A program made the position numbers and the translations under genes. The notes below the pieces were generated by a model. It was not told the DNA's origin, made no database searches, and worked only from the letters and a program-made list of their open reading frames with translations. A stretch of 64,000 bases of DNA from positions 4,783,501-4,847,500 of the forward strand of contig NC_088303.1 of NCBI RefSeq assembly GCF_032854445.1, written 5' to 3'. Every line of letters begins with the position of its first letter. The first letter of the stretch is position 1. Below, one piece after another: positions 1-12,049 of this stretch. Source of the stretch: Liolophura sinensis (taxonomy: Eukaryota > Mollusca > Polyplacophora > Chitonida > Chitonidae).

Positions 1-110
1 TTAATTATCATTCCTGTGCTCATTTGTTGCCCTGACCCCCACCCCCACCCCTCCCTCCCTCCTAAAACTGCAGCCTCGATTTCCTATCGTTATTGTATTT
101 TCATTCACAG

Positions 111-1288
111 ACGGGGGCCGAAGCTGAGAAATATTTGAAAGAGAATCACCCTGACTTGGAGGTAGGTGATCTGGAAAACAGCTGAAGTAGAAGGTTTGCA
201 AATGTGTTCTTGATTTTGCAACTTTGGATTTATTTAGTTCCCAGAAAAGCGCACATGTTAATCAAAGCAGATAACATGCAGAATCGTACATTTTCCATAT
301 TTAAATGGTTAACATGTTTTCACAATATGCATTTATATATTGCTGACTGTGTCAGCTGTGGTGAAATAGGAATTTACTGAAACACCAATTAATGATATAA
401 ACGAATACAAAAATTCGCGCCATGAGATCACTTGTTTGAATCCAGCTGGTGTTTGATCATATGGCCAGGTGCGCAACGGTCGTTCCGAAAATATATAGAT
501 ATACAAACAGAGAATGTTCATGTTTCTTTACGAAAAGAGGGAGGAGAGGGGGGACAATTTGTGATTGTCCATGACTGCTAATCCATCTGATTTCTACGTC
601 ACACAAAAAATAAATAAGTTCTTGTCACTGGTCTAAAAAAAAGCTCTGATTGTCAACTCCTCTAAGATTGATCAGTGGATCTTTCGCCTTTTCTTAGCTG
701 CAGGAATATGTACAGTGAATGTTTCACATGGCATGTGGATGTGTTAGTACACTGAACTGCCATTAGTGTAAAAATAGAGAAGCAAATATACATTACCTTT
801 GCAAAAAAGATTTTTCTGTCAATTGGCCTGTCAAGTTTTGGTTACTGTGCAATAGCTGGTCCAAATATTGTCTGATTTTGATAAAATTTTATGTGCGGGC
901 CCATTTACACAACGTCGGATAATGTTTAAAAATGCAACTTTGAAAAGAAATAACAATCTACAAGTTTTGTTTATTTTAATGCATTCTGTCAACGTTTTAC
1001 ACGATTTCCTTGATTTCATTGGGTTCTTGGTTTCAGTTCAAAAACTACTTCATATATTGTCCATTTTTATAAAGTTTTGATGCGCCGAGTGATTCACCTA
1101 TTGACTACTCAGATGAGCTTATTCCTTGTAAAAGTTTAGCATATTTAGCCTGCATTTGCTTGTTTCTCTTCCTCTAGGTTATCAAACTCCTTGAGAATTC
1201 ACCGATGAAAATGGACGTACGGAGGACCCGTGTTCGTGTGATCGTGGACACTAACGACAAGGTGGTGGCTGCTCCAATGACGGGATGA
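111..1288 (+). CDS. Potato inhibitor I (eglin c-like) protease inhibitor, gene 1, 5'-partial
   Basis: Two coding exons are visible: 111-161 (after CAG, before GTAGGT) and 1178-1288 (after TAG, ending in TGA). The first exon, expected to encode a short N-terminus with a SWPxL motif, lies left of the window. Exon 111-161 encodes 17 residues ending NHPDLE, matching the helix of the eglin/CI-2 fold. Exon 1178-1288 encodes 36 residues with the inhibitory loop SPMKMDVR, then RTRVRVIVD and a C-terminal TG. By alignment with eglin c (SPVTLDLR) and CI-2 (VTMEYR), the predicted scissile bond is Met-Asp, and the loop-supporting arginines are present. Family members are tight-binding inhibitors of subtilisin/chymotrypsin/elastase-type serine proteases. 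The splice frame (both introns phase 0) is identical in the two neighbouring copies. The loop differs from genes 2 and 3 (MKM and VRRT rather than VTM and LRMD), so target preference may differ (inference). Confidence 0.88.
237..290 (+). repeat. Left arm of a 54-bp inverted repeat
   Basis: This stretch in intron 2 of inhibitor gene 1 runs from GTTCCCAGAAAAGCGC to GAATCGTACA. It is almost exactly the reverse complement of 3163-3215, with about one substitution and one single-base indel. Similarity stops abruptly on both sides of each arm. The repeat encloses the last coding exon of gene 1. Confidence 0.85.
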
Positions 1289-1529
1289 TTTGATACTACT
1301 GTTCATACAATCATATAAGAAACTAATGAAGGAAGGAACTCAGTTGATTTATATTGACATTAAACGAAAATGCCAGGATGAATGGCATGTATGTCTGATA
1401 CGTCTGTCCACATTATTGTCTATTGCACGGGAACGTATACGAAAGCATAGGCCTACAGTGTATACCGTTCAATAAGGATTTGCTATCCTGCATGCATTCT
1501 TCGTCGTAATCAAAAACGTTGATATGTTA

Positions 1530-1535
1530 AATAAA
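1530..1535 (+). promoter_or_regulatory. Candidate polyadenylation signal of inhibitor gene 1
   Basis: AATAAA lies about 240 bp after the gene 1 stop codon, a plausible distance for a short 3' UTR. No transcript evidence is available here. Confidence 0.4.
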
Positions 1536-1842
1536 GTGAACGTTTCTAGAAAACATTCATTTTTTATAAACAAATATACTCTGCTTTTGATGATATCGCT
1601 TTGTTTTGTGTTGAGCAAGGATCCTGCCCTCGTATGTATTCATGAGATGTGTTTACGGATGTTATGCGGTGAATTTGATATAACCATAAGTTCTTTGTCG
1701 TATTTTTGCAACATATTTGGCCCCCTACTCTAATTCACTGATGTGCTGCTTTCATGATTTAGATATTGGTACTCTTTATTGGGGTACCGGTACTTGTGTA
1801 CCAGACAGAAATAATTATAATAATAATTATTTATTTATTTGT

Positions 1843-2045
1843 TTGATAGTTGCCTAACGCCATATTCACACGATATCGCGGTCAATTTTATCTGTGGAGA
1901 AGCCGTAGTGCCCTGAGTAAACCACCGACAAATTACTGACGAACCTTCCCACATGTCACGTACAGATTTATATGCTCACCATACTGGTGAAGGACAACTG
2001 GTCCTCAGTGGCTTGTTGTCATCAAGCATTCACACTCAATGAGAG
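1843..2045 (+). repeat. Dispersed repeat family B copy
   Basis: It carries landmarks such as CTAACGCCATATTCACACGA, CAAATTACTGAC, CCCACATGT, CTCACCATA and ACAACTGGTCCTCAGTGG. A diverged copy of the later part is at 15525-15690. Fragments of the leading part (ACGCCACA...GCAATATTTCAG) occur at 15815-15865, 20405-20465 and 22258-22310. It is probably an old SINE-like family different from the tRNA-headed SINE described elsewhere in this window. Confidence 0.5.
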
Positions 2046-2834
2046 CGATGGAAATTTACTTAGGGGTGCATCCGTAAACGTTTGTTGAGCACTCAGCGCG
2101 TTGGGATATTTCACGTACGAAGGCGGGCAGATTTGTTGGTGTCAGCGACCAGAGTGCCCTGGAGGAATCTAACGATGTTTCCCAGACAATAGATTGTCCT
2201 TAAGACTTAAAGCCAGAGACGAGAGCAATGTTTTAACTCAATGAGTCAGCGATGGCTCCATTGATATGCACTAGTGAAGTGGTTCTGACATCTTTCGTAT
2301 ATCAGAGGTTGCCTCCCCTTGATTAGGGAAAATGCCTTTCTAGTCAAATAGCAGCATCGCAACAGAAATTCGTATACCAGCCGTCAACCAAAATGGACGT
2401 TCCGGGTCGTAGGGCCAATTCCCAGAACAAAGTCTGACACAAACCATCAAGAACTAAGAGAGCATATAAAGAACGAAATTAGGACAACAGTTCTCCCAGC
2501 GGATAATTCTCACTTGAACTCTTCACCTTCAAGGCATCGACGGCGATCTCTTGTATTTATCGCACTTCACATGATGTCATGCTTATCTGAGTTTGCAAAA
2601 AAGTATAAAAGGAAAGAAATGAGGCGATGGCCATAGCCAGAGACCCTTAATAATTGGGCGGTTGTGGATAGCAAGCACGGTCCGAGGTCCAGTGAAAAAT
2701 CGAGGGAATATGGCAACCATGTCTGTCTGTATTCAATGTGACAAGGCGAGAGATTTTTACCTGCACTTTCAATGACGCTAGGCGCCTCGGTGCAAAGCAC
2801 TTTGACTCATAGTACTTTGCACTATGACTCAAGG

Positions 2835-3031
2835 ACATCTCACCAGTGCAATCGCTGTGAGTTGAAATCAGGTTTCCTCTCCTGACACACGTGGGAAGGT
2901 CTGGCAGCAACCTGCGGATGGTCGTGGGTTCACCCAGGCCCCTGCCCGGTTTCCACCACCATAGTGCTGGCCATCGCCGTATAATAATATACGTGAAATA
3001 GTCTTGAGTACGGCGTAAAACACCAATCAAA

Positions 3032-3066
<35 letters not shown>
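2835..3066 (+). repeat. tRNA-derived SINE copy, head-truncated, (AAAT)n tail
   Basis: Body landmarks are shared with the full-length copy at 43117-43386: ACGTGGGAAGGTCTG, CAGCAACCTGCGGATGGTCG, TGCTGGCCATCGCCGTATA, and TTGAGTACGGCGTAAAACACC followed by CAATCAAATAAATAAATA. The AAAT tail is long (about 3025-3066). The A-box end of the tRNA head is missing or diverged; the B-box region (CTGTGAGTTGAAATC) is visible. Confidence 0.8.
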
Positions 3067-3162
3067 GTAACCGCAACTCTCCATAACCTGGTTCAATAGC
3101 CCGAACAAATAATTATGTCACTGTTTACTATTCATTCAGGAAGAAAAAAGACCCAGGCTGAA

Positions 3163-3215
3163 TGTACGATTCAGCATGTTATCTGCTTTGATTAACATGT
3201 GCGCTTTCTGGGAAC
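3163..3215 (-). repeat. Right arm of the 54-bp inverted repeat
   Basis: Near-perfect reverse complement of 237-290. It begins TGTACGATTC and ends GCTTTCTGGGAAC. It lies just beyond the SINE at 2835-3066. Confidence 0.85.
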
Positions 3216-4848
3216 CGCTTCACCGTTAACAGGATAGGTGTTAACTGCAGTGTGCCAAGTTATATATCAACAACTAGATGGACTCCTTTACTAACACGGC
3301 AACGAGGCATGAGCCCGATGTTTACAAGCAATTCGAGAATGTAATTAGCTTTAAGGGCTATGTTTAGTTTTGTATGTTAGAAGTTGTCTAGTGTATGAAA
3401 TCTGCATTTTGTCAGGAAATGTTGGCATGATGTTTCTGTTGATGAGGCCTTCTCTTTTGTAAGCTTTTGACGTTTCAAAAGAATATTTTGAACGCAAATA
3501 TGTGTATTTTAGAGTACAGTATGTTTGATTCCAGTAGATCATTTTTAGTTTATACGGGTGCTAGCTTGGAGTGAAAAAATCTGACATTTACTCAGCTTCG
3601 AGTTCGTCTTATGCAGTAAATGTAGGCATTGTTAGCGAGATGTTACATGTCAGGTATTTATGAGGCTGGAAATGACGTTACGTTGTGGTGCTCCGGTTCT
3701 ATTCATGGCAGATGCAAATCCAGATTACGACGCTCAGCCTTAGTTTCATGGGGGCTTTCTCACAGACTAGACAGTGCAAGCAGCAAGGCTTGTTGGTCAT
3801 CGGACGATTGGTCGGTCGTGGTTAGGGGAATGGGGAAAGAACTAAACGTTGAAAGTTTTGGCTGGGAGTCTCTTGCCGTTTAGATCATTTAGGAATTCAC
3901 CCGATGCGATTGCTAAAACATTTGTGTCAATCATCAGCGACATCTGTTTCCACTATCGGTCGTTGCCTTTGTATGTTCGGTAAACAACAGCATATAATAC
4001 GCCACTGGCCATTTTAAATGGAACCCCGAGATTGGCTTTGGACTGGAGTGAACAGAAGCTCAAAATGGCCTACCCTGCCCAGAGCGTGATGCGTTGTCAT
4101 TTAAAATTCGCCATGTAATTATCAGTAGTTGGTATATTTTCATTTGTATGTTTGATTATTCTTAATAATAATAATTATTATAGATAATATAATAATTATT
4201 TAGATAATATAACAATTATAGCGGGATTATCAGTGGATTTACTTGCTATTTAGTTATATCTTGTAAAATTCAATCCAAGACCAATATATCACCACACATT
4301 TGCCGGAAATTGTGTAGTACTGCAACATGTAAGTCACATTCAAAACAATACATACATAGCGTGACAATCAGTTTATAAACAAGTGCTGTTGATAATTATG
4401 TTTTCGTATTTCACCGTCACAGTAACGGACTCGTGAAACGTATCCCTCTATATAGCTGAATTTCCACGTGGTAGTCTATGATACAGGAAAAAATATTGTT
4501 ATTTCCACTACATACCGGTATGAATTATTTTATGACCTATTCTCCAGGGTATGAAATAAGAGTAATAGAATTTAGAATATAGATTATCTCCACTGTGTTC
4601 ATAACATGTGTTTACGGTGTTATTATCCAATCACAAGCTCTCATTCTTCATTTATTCTGTACGTTCTTAAAATTATGCATGTGCGAATGCATTTCCAAAT
4701 TTAGCGTAAGCTCATCTTGGAAACTGCGCATGCCCAGCCGTCACCTGAAACTATAAATCGCGAATGCGACAGGCCTCATTTGAAGTCAGGAGATATCCTC
4801 GACGAGCACCAGACCAGACTCATCACAGCTGCCAGCAATTCTTATAGC

Positions 4849-6327
4849 ATGTCAGAACAGATAAAGACCGGAGAAGGGAAGTCCTGGCCGCACCTTCTAG
4901 ACAAGGTAAAAACAGCTAATATCTTAATCCGATCTCTTCAAACGAATTGTGATTTACATTTGGTCTTAAGGGAGCCATCCGATTTAAACCTAATTTTGTG
5001 CAGGGAATGTAGAGAGAAAAAAGAAATGCTATAGGTGTTATTGCCATGTCCTGTGCCCTGCTAGTTTCGTGAACGATTCGCAAATGGCACTCTGAATAAC
5101 TGGAGTAGATTGATTGGTCACAAAGAGTTTACAACACCCAATTTAATGTAATTATTTTGTTTATTGTCATAATTCTTAATTTCTGTTATTGTTACTGATT
5201 TTGTTTAACAGACGTGGACTGATGCTGAAAAATATTTGAAGAAGAATCATCCTGAACTAACTGTAAGTTTATATTTTCCATAAATAGTTAACATTTTGGG
5301 ATAAAGATCAATTATCCATTCTAATTCATGATAACACGTATAACACGCAAAACGGCCTATATGTTTTCTCACACTTCCCCAGAAAGAAAAAAAAGAACCA
5401 CAAAAAAAAGTTTCAAACTCTTCCTAAAGGAGCAACTTGTTCTTCACAGTGTCTTCGTTATTTCAGTGTACTATGAATGATGTCTGACAGAATATTGCAG
5501 AAATATGGATTTAACCTTGCAAAAATATTTTACATATGAAGACAAACGTTAACCAAAATGGAACTTTGACAGCACCTAGAAATACATACATGAAGCTTTC
5601 AGTGAAAATATTTTGCTAGTTAACGTTGATCTTCCTACTGTAAATTAAGAATACAGTGCCTCGTTTGAACGACAATTTTGCGTTTTTGATCGAGAGTGCA
5701 CTTTTGGGGGGTTATTATTAATCAACCATCTCTTTTATGGCCATATGAGTTTTATACTTCTGATTAGAAAATGTACAGATTTGTGCTGGAATTTTGAAAT
5801 TTGCACTTTCTTACCTCTCTGGGGCCGGTTCTCTGCCTTGGTCCTCTGTTGGATTTTTACAGATATATTAATTCCACAAAGTCAAACTCTGTGCGGTTTC
5901 CTCCTTCTAGAAATTTTCTGCCTTTGTGTGACTGGAATGAAATACAGGGTACATTATCGAAATGAAATTAAGCATTGGCAATGATGTCCGCCATGAAGAA
6001 TTCGCAAGGATGTCAGCCAGGTAATAGGGTACGTGTTGCTACTTAAGCATTTACACGAACAGTTAAAAGTAAATCCTAACTGGCGTGAAATGATAAGAGG
6101 CCATGTTTTACCTTGACGTGTGATCATTTGCCATTGTCGTGGATGCCCTAATTTTTACCCTCCATTATATGTATCACCTTGTGAATTCAGACCAGATTGG
6201 CTCTGTCTTTGTACAGGTGGTCAAAACTCTCCAAGATTCGCCGGTGACCATGGATCTACGGATGGACCGTGTACGTGTCATCGTGGACTCTGACGATAAG
6301 GTGGTTGAGGTGCCTAGGACAGGATGA
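4849..6327 (+). CDS. Potato inhibitor I (eglin c-like) protease inhibitor, gene 2, complete
   Basis: Three exons: 4849-4905, 5212-5262 and 6217-6327, all introns phase 0 with GT-AG ends, giving 72 aa (eglin c is 70 aa). Exon 1 encodes a hydrophilic start MSEQIKTGEGKSWPHLLDK with the family SWPxL element; exon 2 encodes the helix ending KKNHPELT. Exon 3 carries the inhibitory loop SPVTMDLR (residues 44-51, predicted P1 Met48, P1' Asp49), loop-supporting Arg51, Arg54 and Arg56 (eglin numbering 48, 51, 53), and the C-terminus VPRTG. The reading frame is open upstream to an in-frame ATG at 4717. The start at 4849 is preferred because gene 3 begins with an alignable MSQQ at the same place and the extension resembles neither the family nor a signal peptide. 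With no signal peptide the protein may be cytosolic or released by a non-classical route (inference). The gene converges with gene 3, and a 37-bp minisatellite follows it. Confidence 0.93.
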
Positions 6328-6563
6328 GCCAGGTCGATTAAAGAGAAGAGTTTCCGTGTTACTGATTATACGTGAACGGGCTTTAAACATTTATATGTAA
6401 ACTATGATTCCTGTTCGTTTGTATTCTGAATTTGCAAAATAGAGATACAACTAAGTCCATCTTTAGAAGAAAAAATCTTTCACTCTTAGAATCAACAGTT
6501 TGTTGAAAGGAGCCTTTTATTGTGTCACCAATTCTTGAGTTTGAATATACGTTTAGATATTGA

Positions 6564-6569
6564 AATAAA
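6564..6569 (+). promoter_or_regulatory. Candidate polyadenylation signal of inhibitor gene 2
   Basis: AATAAA lies about 240 bp after the stop codon, the same spacing as the candidate signal of gene 1. A second AATAAA is near 6714. Confidence 0.4.
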
Positions 6570-6780
6570 GTAATTAAGGTCAGAATGTATTACCTCATGG
6601 ATTCATCTCTAGTGCACATCTTTCAGACAATCAGTTTAGCAGTTTTATAGTATATATACATATTATATCATGTTTCTTTTATTTACTTCTGTTTAGAATT
6701 ATACTGTCAACTCAAATAAATACCCAATCAAAATTTTGAGTGTTGTTTTATTTATTTATTATGCGTCATAAGTATAGTTC

Positions 6781-7077
6781 CTTCTTATGTGCTCACGAAG
6801 CACGTCTTTATTACTCTCTTCTTATGTGCTCACGAAGCACATCTTTATTACTCTCTTCGTATTTGCTCACGATGCACACCTTTATGATTCTCTTCTTAGG
6901 TGCTCAAGATGCACATCTTTATTACTCTCTTCTTATGTGCTCACGAAGCACATCTTTATTACTCTCTTCTTATGTGCTCACGATGCACATATTTATGACT
7001 CTCTTCTTATGTGCTCACGATGCACATATTTATGACTCTCTTCTTATGTGCTCACGAAGCACATCTTTATTACTCTC
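6781..7077. repeat. 37-bp minisatellite, 8 copies
   Basis: The unit resembles CTTCTTATGTGCTCACGAAG followed by CACATCTTTATTACTCT. Eight uninterrupted copies fill 296 bp, with A/T and C/T variants (CGAAG/CGATG, TTATTACT/TTATGACT). It lies 450 bp beyond gene 2. The ORFs through it only translate the repeat. Confidence 0.92.
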
Positions 7078-7080
7078 TTA

Positions 7081-7749
7081 TGCAAGCAAGGGTCAAAATC
7101 TAGATTTGATATAATATTATATATAAACGAAATTCATATTGATTTAACACGATGGGCTTGGTCTCAAGTTACTGTCACATTCCATGGCAAAGATGAAAAA
7201 ATATGGCCAGTTCTGTTTGTGACTTTAAAACTGACGTCCGTACTTGACTGACCATCAGCATAAATCTACGAGTCAAATCCTTTAGTATTCCACTCGTATT
7301 AAACCATGCAGGTTCCAAGTCGACAATTGGAAAAATTTATTTTTAAAACAGTCGAACACACCAGTGCTCAAGAACATGTAACAAATAATATATAAAGAGT
7401 AGGCCGGTTACTTTTTAATGATGCAGGGAAGATGCTCGATGTTTTAGGCATTTCATTCAATTCATGTTTTCAGTCTCGTAGTTCGTCAATTATTTCAAGA
7501 TCTAATACCAATACAGGTATCATATTCGCGCTTTGGCTACATCTGTTCGTAAAAGCACCGTGTTGATGTGATAAAGATGAATGCTTATACAGCCCCTATA
7601 CAGCCCCGGAATAAGGGGACTTGTATACAACTATGACAACAAACAGTTCGCCAGTTCTGTCATGAAGTTGACGTGAGATGAAATTTCTCACACCTCCTCG
7701 GCAACATGGGGACTATTATGTTGTCCAGCAACGAGCATTAAATGAATGA

Positions 7750-7798
<49 letters not shown>

Positions 7799-8275
7799 CA
7801 TGCTTGAGTTTTTACATCAAAGTTAAAAAATTCGGCCATATGACGGCGAAAAGTCATTAGGTGTGGGTATTTATGCAGTGTCTGCTTGTGCAGGGCGATT
7901 CCATCCCGCAAAAATGCTGTCGGCACTGAAAGGTCATGCATGCCGACGACACCACACTCCAGACACCCCCCACCCCTCCTCAAGTCACCGGATCTTGCTC
8001 TATAAACCGCTCTAGGCTTTATTGCTTGGCCAATTATCACACTGTCGTCACTGTTCTTGTTTTACTGTCCATGCCGTTAGTCTTTCATATTCCAAGAGTT
8101 GACACAATGTGTCCTCATTGCATTCAGATCAATGTTACAGAACTAATATTCATAATCCGTCAGACTGACGAGCCAAGAACGATAGCTTCTCTATAATCAC
8201 AACACAATGACGTTTTCTCAAAAGTAGAAAGCTTAGAAAGCTAACATTCAGTCTTCCAGACCTGAAACTTCAAGT
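7081..8275. other. Spacer between convergent inhibitor genes 2 and 3
   Basis: No exon recognised. It contains a diverged dispersed-repeat copy (about 7440-7570) and a (TG)n microsatellite (about 7750-7796). Confidence 0.55.
7750..7796. repeat. (TG)n microsatellite
   Basis: An uninterrupted TG dinucleotide run of about 46 bp. The histidine/threonine-rich ORF on the other strand is its translation. Confidence 0.95.
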
Positions 8276-8281
8276 TTTATT
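8276..8281 (-). promoter_or_regulatory. Candidate polyadenylation signal of inhibitor gene 3
   Basis: AATAAA on the minus strand, about 80 bp past the gene 3 stop codon. The position is plausible but unsupported by transcripts. Confidence 0.35.
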
Positions 8282-8358
8282 GTATTTTCGTTGTACATGC
8301 TCAGAAAGAAAAGCAGGCTTCATACATGCTGCACTAACGCGGAATCCCTTGGCGTTGC

Positions 8359-11052
8359 TCATCCTGTCCTAGGAACCTCAACCACCTTATCGCCAGAGTC
8401 CACGATGACACGTACACGGTCCATCCGGAGATCCATAGTCACTCCTGAGCCCTGCAGAGTCTTCACTACCTTCATGGACAACGAGAAATTTGGCTATTGT
8501 TTATTCGAGCACGTAACGACTTTAACGCATCAGAACACATGGCACCATTACCAAGGCTTACGAATTTATTTATTATTTTTGATTCCAGCCATACAAAGTC
8601 GCCAAGTTTACATATGGAGGAAACCAGACACATCTTGAGGGAAACATCAGGTGTGTCAAATCTGACAAATCGTCCGGCATATATCATAGCCATTGATTGA
8701 TTAATTCAAACACACGACAGTATTTATAATGTACCATATCCTAGTTTGATTATGTTTGATGGGTGCTTGGCAGCATAGTACAGAGCGGTTAATTAATGAA
8801 CTGCATAGAATTTTGCGTCTTGAAACCAAAATTTGTTTGGAGAGACATGACCTTTATGTTCAGAATGAAATGGAAAAGAGACGCTGACAAAAATACCAGT
8901 CAACCCCAAAATATTAATACCATTAGGAAAAAATGAATACAAACTCATTTTGAAAATGTGAATGTTTGTATGTAAACATATTTACTCATTTTCACCTTGA
9001 CCTTGACCTTGACCTTATTATTCAGAATACTTACATTCAGGTCAGGGTGATTCTCCTTCAAATATTCCTCGGCCTCTGCATATGTCTATAAAAGAAAGTC
9101 AGTGACATAGAGTGACAGTAAACAAAAACACAGAATTAATGTGGTAAACGCGTTGTAACGTGCTAAGGTTTGTCAGTAAGAAGAAAACGCTTGCTGAAGT
9201 AAACTGCCAAGTGGCCGTTTTTCATCGGTTACGTGTGATCATTTTGAAAAGTAAGCGTAGTTTAATGAAATCATCCATAAAACTGACTCAACTCATAGGT
9301 ATACACGAGTCGTCGCGGGAGTCAACTTCACCTCTGACCACGTGGTATAATCCAGCCCACGTGCCCTTGTTTCTGAGATTATATAGGGACGTGTCGGAGA
9401 AATTTGGGGCCAACAAATAGACCTAAAAACATGAGTGATAATCAAATAACGGAAGAGTGAGTGGCATCTCCCATGGTTAGGCCAAAGAACTTAATGCCGT
9501 TTCATTGCTTTAAATGGCAAAAACTTGCAGTACCAAAGCTTTGTTTGACTGATTCCTTTGGGCCCGTTTCACAAAGCTGTTTGCGCTTGACCCCAAGATT
9601 GTAATCCAAATTTATGTAAATTAAATTTATGCATCCAATCAATGCAATTTTGATCGCTGATTTTATGTACAATTTCAACCAAGTTTTTCTTAACATATTT
9701 TGTAAGATTATAATTTTGGACATTACCATAAACGCATTATGGCTCATACGCCATGCCGTGATGGATTTGATCGAGTTAAATGTTACTGGGCAGTCATAAT
9801 GATAGGGATATATGTGAAAATACTTTAAAAAAACAACATGAGGTTGTTTTTTATTCATTTATTTATCTGATTGGCGCTCAACTCAGTAATCAAGAATTTC
9901 AACAGATGTTTTTCTGTCTGCGTCACTCACAAATGCATGATTCATCTTTTTAATGCTGGTTTGTGACACAGGGGCATAGGTATGAAGGTCTGGTGATACG
10001 CACGTGCCACTTGTTGCAGCTTTCTGTTAATAATATCTATTAAAAAGTCATTACAATGCCCAATTCATCTAGACCTTAGGATTTCAGTCATCTGTGTCAC
10101 TTCTGTGTACAGCCCTTGGGCACATCATTTTAACGAACAAGGGAACCTTTCTAAGGCAAACTATCATACCAATAGATTTCCTTTCAACGCTGAACGTTCT
10201 AGGTCCGATATGGCGTACTGTAGTTTGACAACGCATGTTTAAAAGCCGTCAGATGTCTCGGCAGATACATCTCAACACATTTTACAATACACATCGATGC
10301 ACGTTTGCGCTATATTAATGCCCCCGGCCGAAACATTGTGACTATTTCAGTCGTGTAGTTTACACGACTAAATCAAGCTGCCATTGAGCATATGTTAGAT
10401 GTCATTGACCTGCCAACCTAGTTCAAAATGTGTCAGCTATGCTCATCTGAATATGGCTGGAGGGAACAATCTAACGTAACCCTTGACTGATTCATGAATT
10501 GTTTGTCGGAGTTCCAGATAATTGTATTAGTTGCAAGCTCGCATTTATCTGATTTTTTTTTCTGTATTTCTTCGAATTGTGACAATCTTTGTCGTTTTCA
10601 TATAAATTTAGTTTACGGTGTGCCTCACGCATATTAGTTCGTCCACTACAGTTATCTTAAAACCCAGCTCTGATATCTCCGATCCTCTGATTACATTTTT
10701 TGATATTTTAACCGTTGTGTATGTGACACGTTGCCCTGAGCTTTTGTTGCCAAACACCAGTATTTTTACCAGCAGCCTCTTCGCGTTCAGACAACAAATA
10801 TTGACAGCTCCCGGTTCACGGATGAATTAACACACGATCCGATTACTTACAAGTCACTTAGGTCACTTTTTGTTATACAAAAACTATAACACGAGTTGAA
10901 GTCTACAAAATCTAGTGTTTCTCTTCAAGTTCCGTGGACATCAAATATAAATCACGATTCATTTAATACCGGAGTAAGCTTTTAGTAATCTTTACCTTGC
11001 CCTTTAGCTCCGGCCAGGATTTGCCTTCCCTGCTGTTCCTTTGTTGAGACAT
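8359..11052 (-). CDS. Potato inhibitor I (eglin c-like) protease inhibitor, gene 3, complete
   Basis: Exons on the minus strand: 11052-10996, 9085-9035 and 8469-8359, of 57, 51 and 111 bp as in gene 2, phase 0, GT-AG. The 72-aa product starts MSQQRNSREGKSWPELKGK, continues with a helix exon ending KENHPDLN, and has the loop SGVTMDLR with predicted P1 Met48-Asp49, RMDRVRVIVD and the C-terminus VPRTG. It differs from gene 2 at loop flank positions (Gly43 and Gly45 instead of Asp and Pro), which could loosen the loop (inference). From the loop Met codon to just past the stop, 77 of 80 bases match gene 2, far above the exon 2 identity (about 70%), suggesting gene conversion. It is convergent with gene 2. 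Introns are 1,910 and 565 bp. No signal peptide. Confidence 0.93.
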
Positions 11053-12049
11053 CTGTATGGCGTTATCTGCGGGTAGTTGTGATGACAGTCTACAGTGAGC
11101 TCTCCTGACTTCAACTGAGTCTGTTACATTCGGCATGTGAGCACAGCTTCAGATTAAGGCTGTACATGCGCACTTTCCAACATGCGCTTATGTGGAAATG
11201 CTAAAACGCGCAACACAAAATATCCAGATCAAACGAGGGACGAGGTACAATTGGATAATATTAAGCCATAATCACATGTTATTTATTGCATCAGAAATTG
11301 ATGGTGATGCTAGTGTTAGAAAACTGTCACCTACAATTTATTACACAGTGTCAGGCTCATGTTTGCTGATACATCTGTCTTGAGTAGATATTTTGAAGAC
11401 AGATATAAACAGTAATCAGCTCTGGTTCAGATATGGCTATAACAGTGTCTCAGTTAACAACAACCAAATATTAAAATCAGAACACACACACGCACTGCAG
11501 ACATTTACCAGGCATCTCTCAATGACAACATATATACCTTTCGAGAAGATCAAAACATTTCCAGCTTTTGATCGCTCCATAAACCATTCACGATGCCTGA
11601 CCTAAAATAGCCAACAGTTCCAAAGTGCTGTTGTTTACGATACGTACAAAGCAACAACATATTGTAGAAACAGATGAGGCTGATGGTTGACACAGAGGCG
11701 ATCGCACATGCCCGATGAGTCCATGGATTGTCTAAATGGAACGAGATCCTCAATTTTTGTCACCTACCAACAACATTAACCGTTAGTACTGTACTTTCCT
11801 CTAAAGCTGCCGATGTCCAGTAAGGATAGCTATCCATCATTCTGTCCTCTGAGAGCGCACCCATTAAGAGTGAGTTAGTACCTTGGATTTAACGTCCTAC
11901 TAAACACCCATTAACATGTTAGGTTGATCGTCACAATGAAGTCTTATTTCTGGACTTACTTGTGTGACGCCATTGCGGCTCCTCTAACAACGTCTACATT
12001 TCCAGAATGACACAGGTTGCACATGGAACTGGAGACAATTTACAACAGT
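11053..12049. other. 5' flank of inhibitor gene 3
   Basis: No coding exon or clear promoter motif was recognised. Short ORFs on both strands lack family features. Confidence 0.5.

Larger units (their letters stand above)
1289..4716. other. Intergenic region between inhibitor genes 1 and 2
   Basis: No coding exon was recognised. It holds the 3' flank of gene 1, a dispersed-repeat copy (1843-2045), a SINE (2835-3066), one arm of an inverted repeat (3163-3215) and AT-rich low-complexity DNA around 1805-1850 and 4160-4220. Short ORFs here have no recognisable family features. Confidence 0.6.

Noticed and set aside
4717-4848. Upstream in-frame ATG extending inhibitor gene 2 by 44 residues
   Set aside because: The extension has no signal peptide or family similarity, while gene 3 supports a start at the aligned MSEQ/MSQQ methionine.
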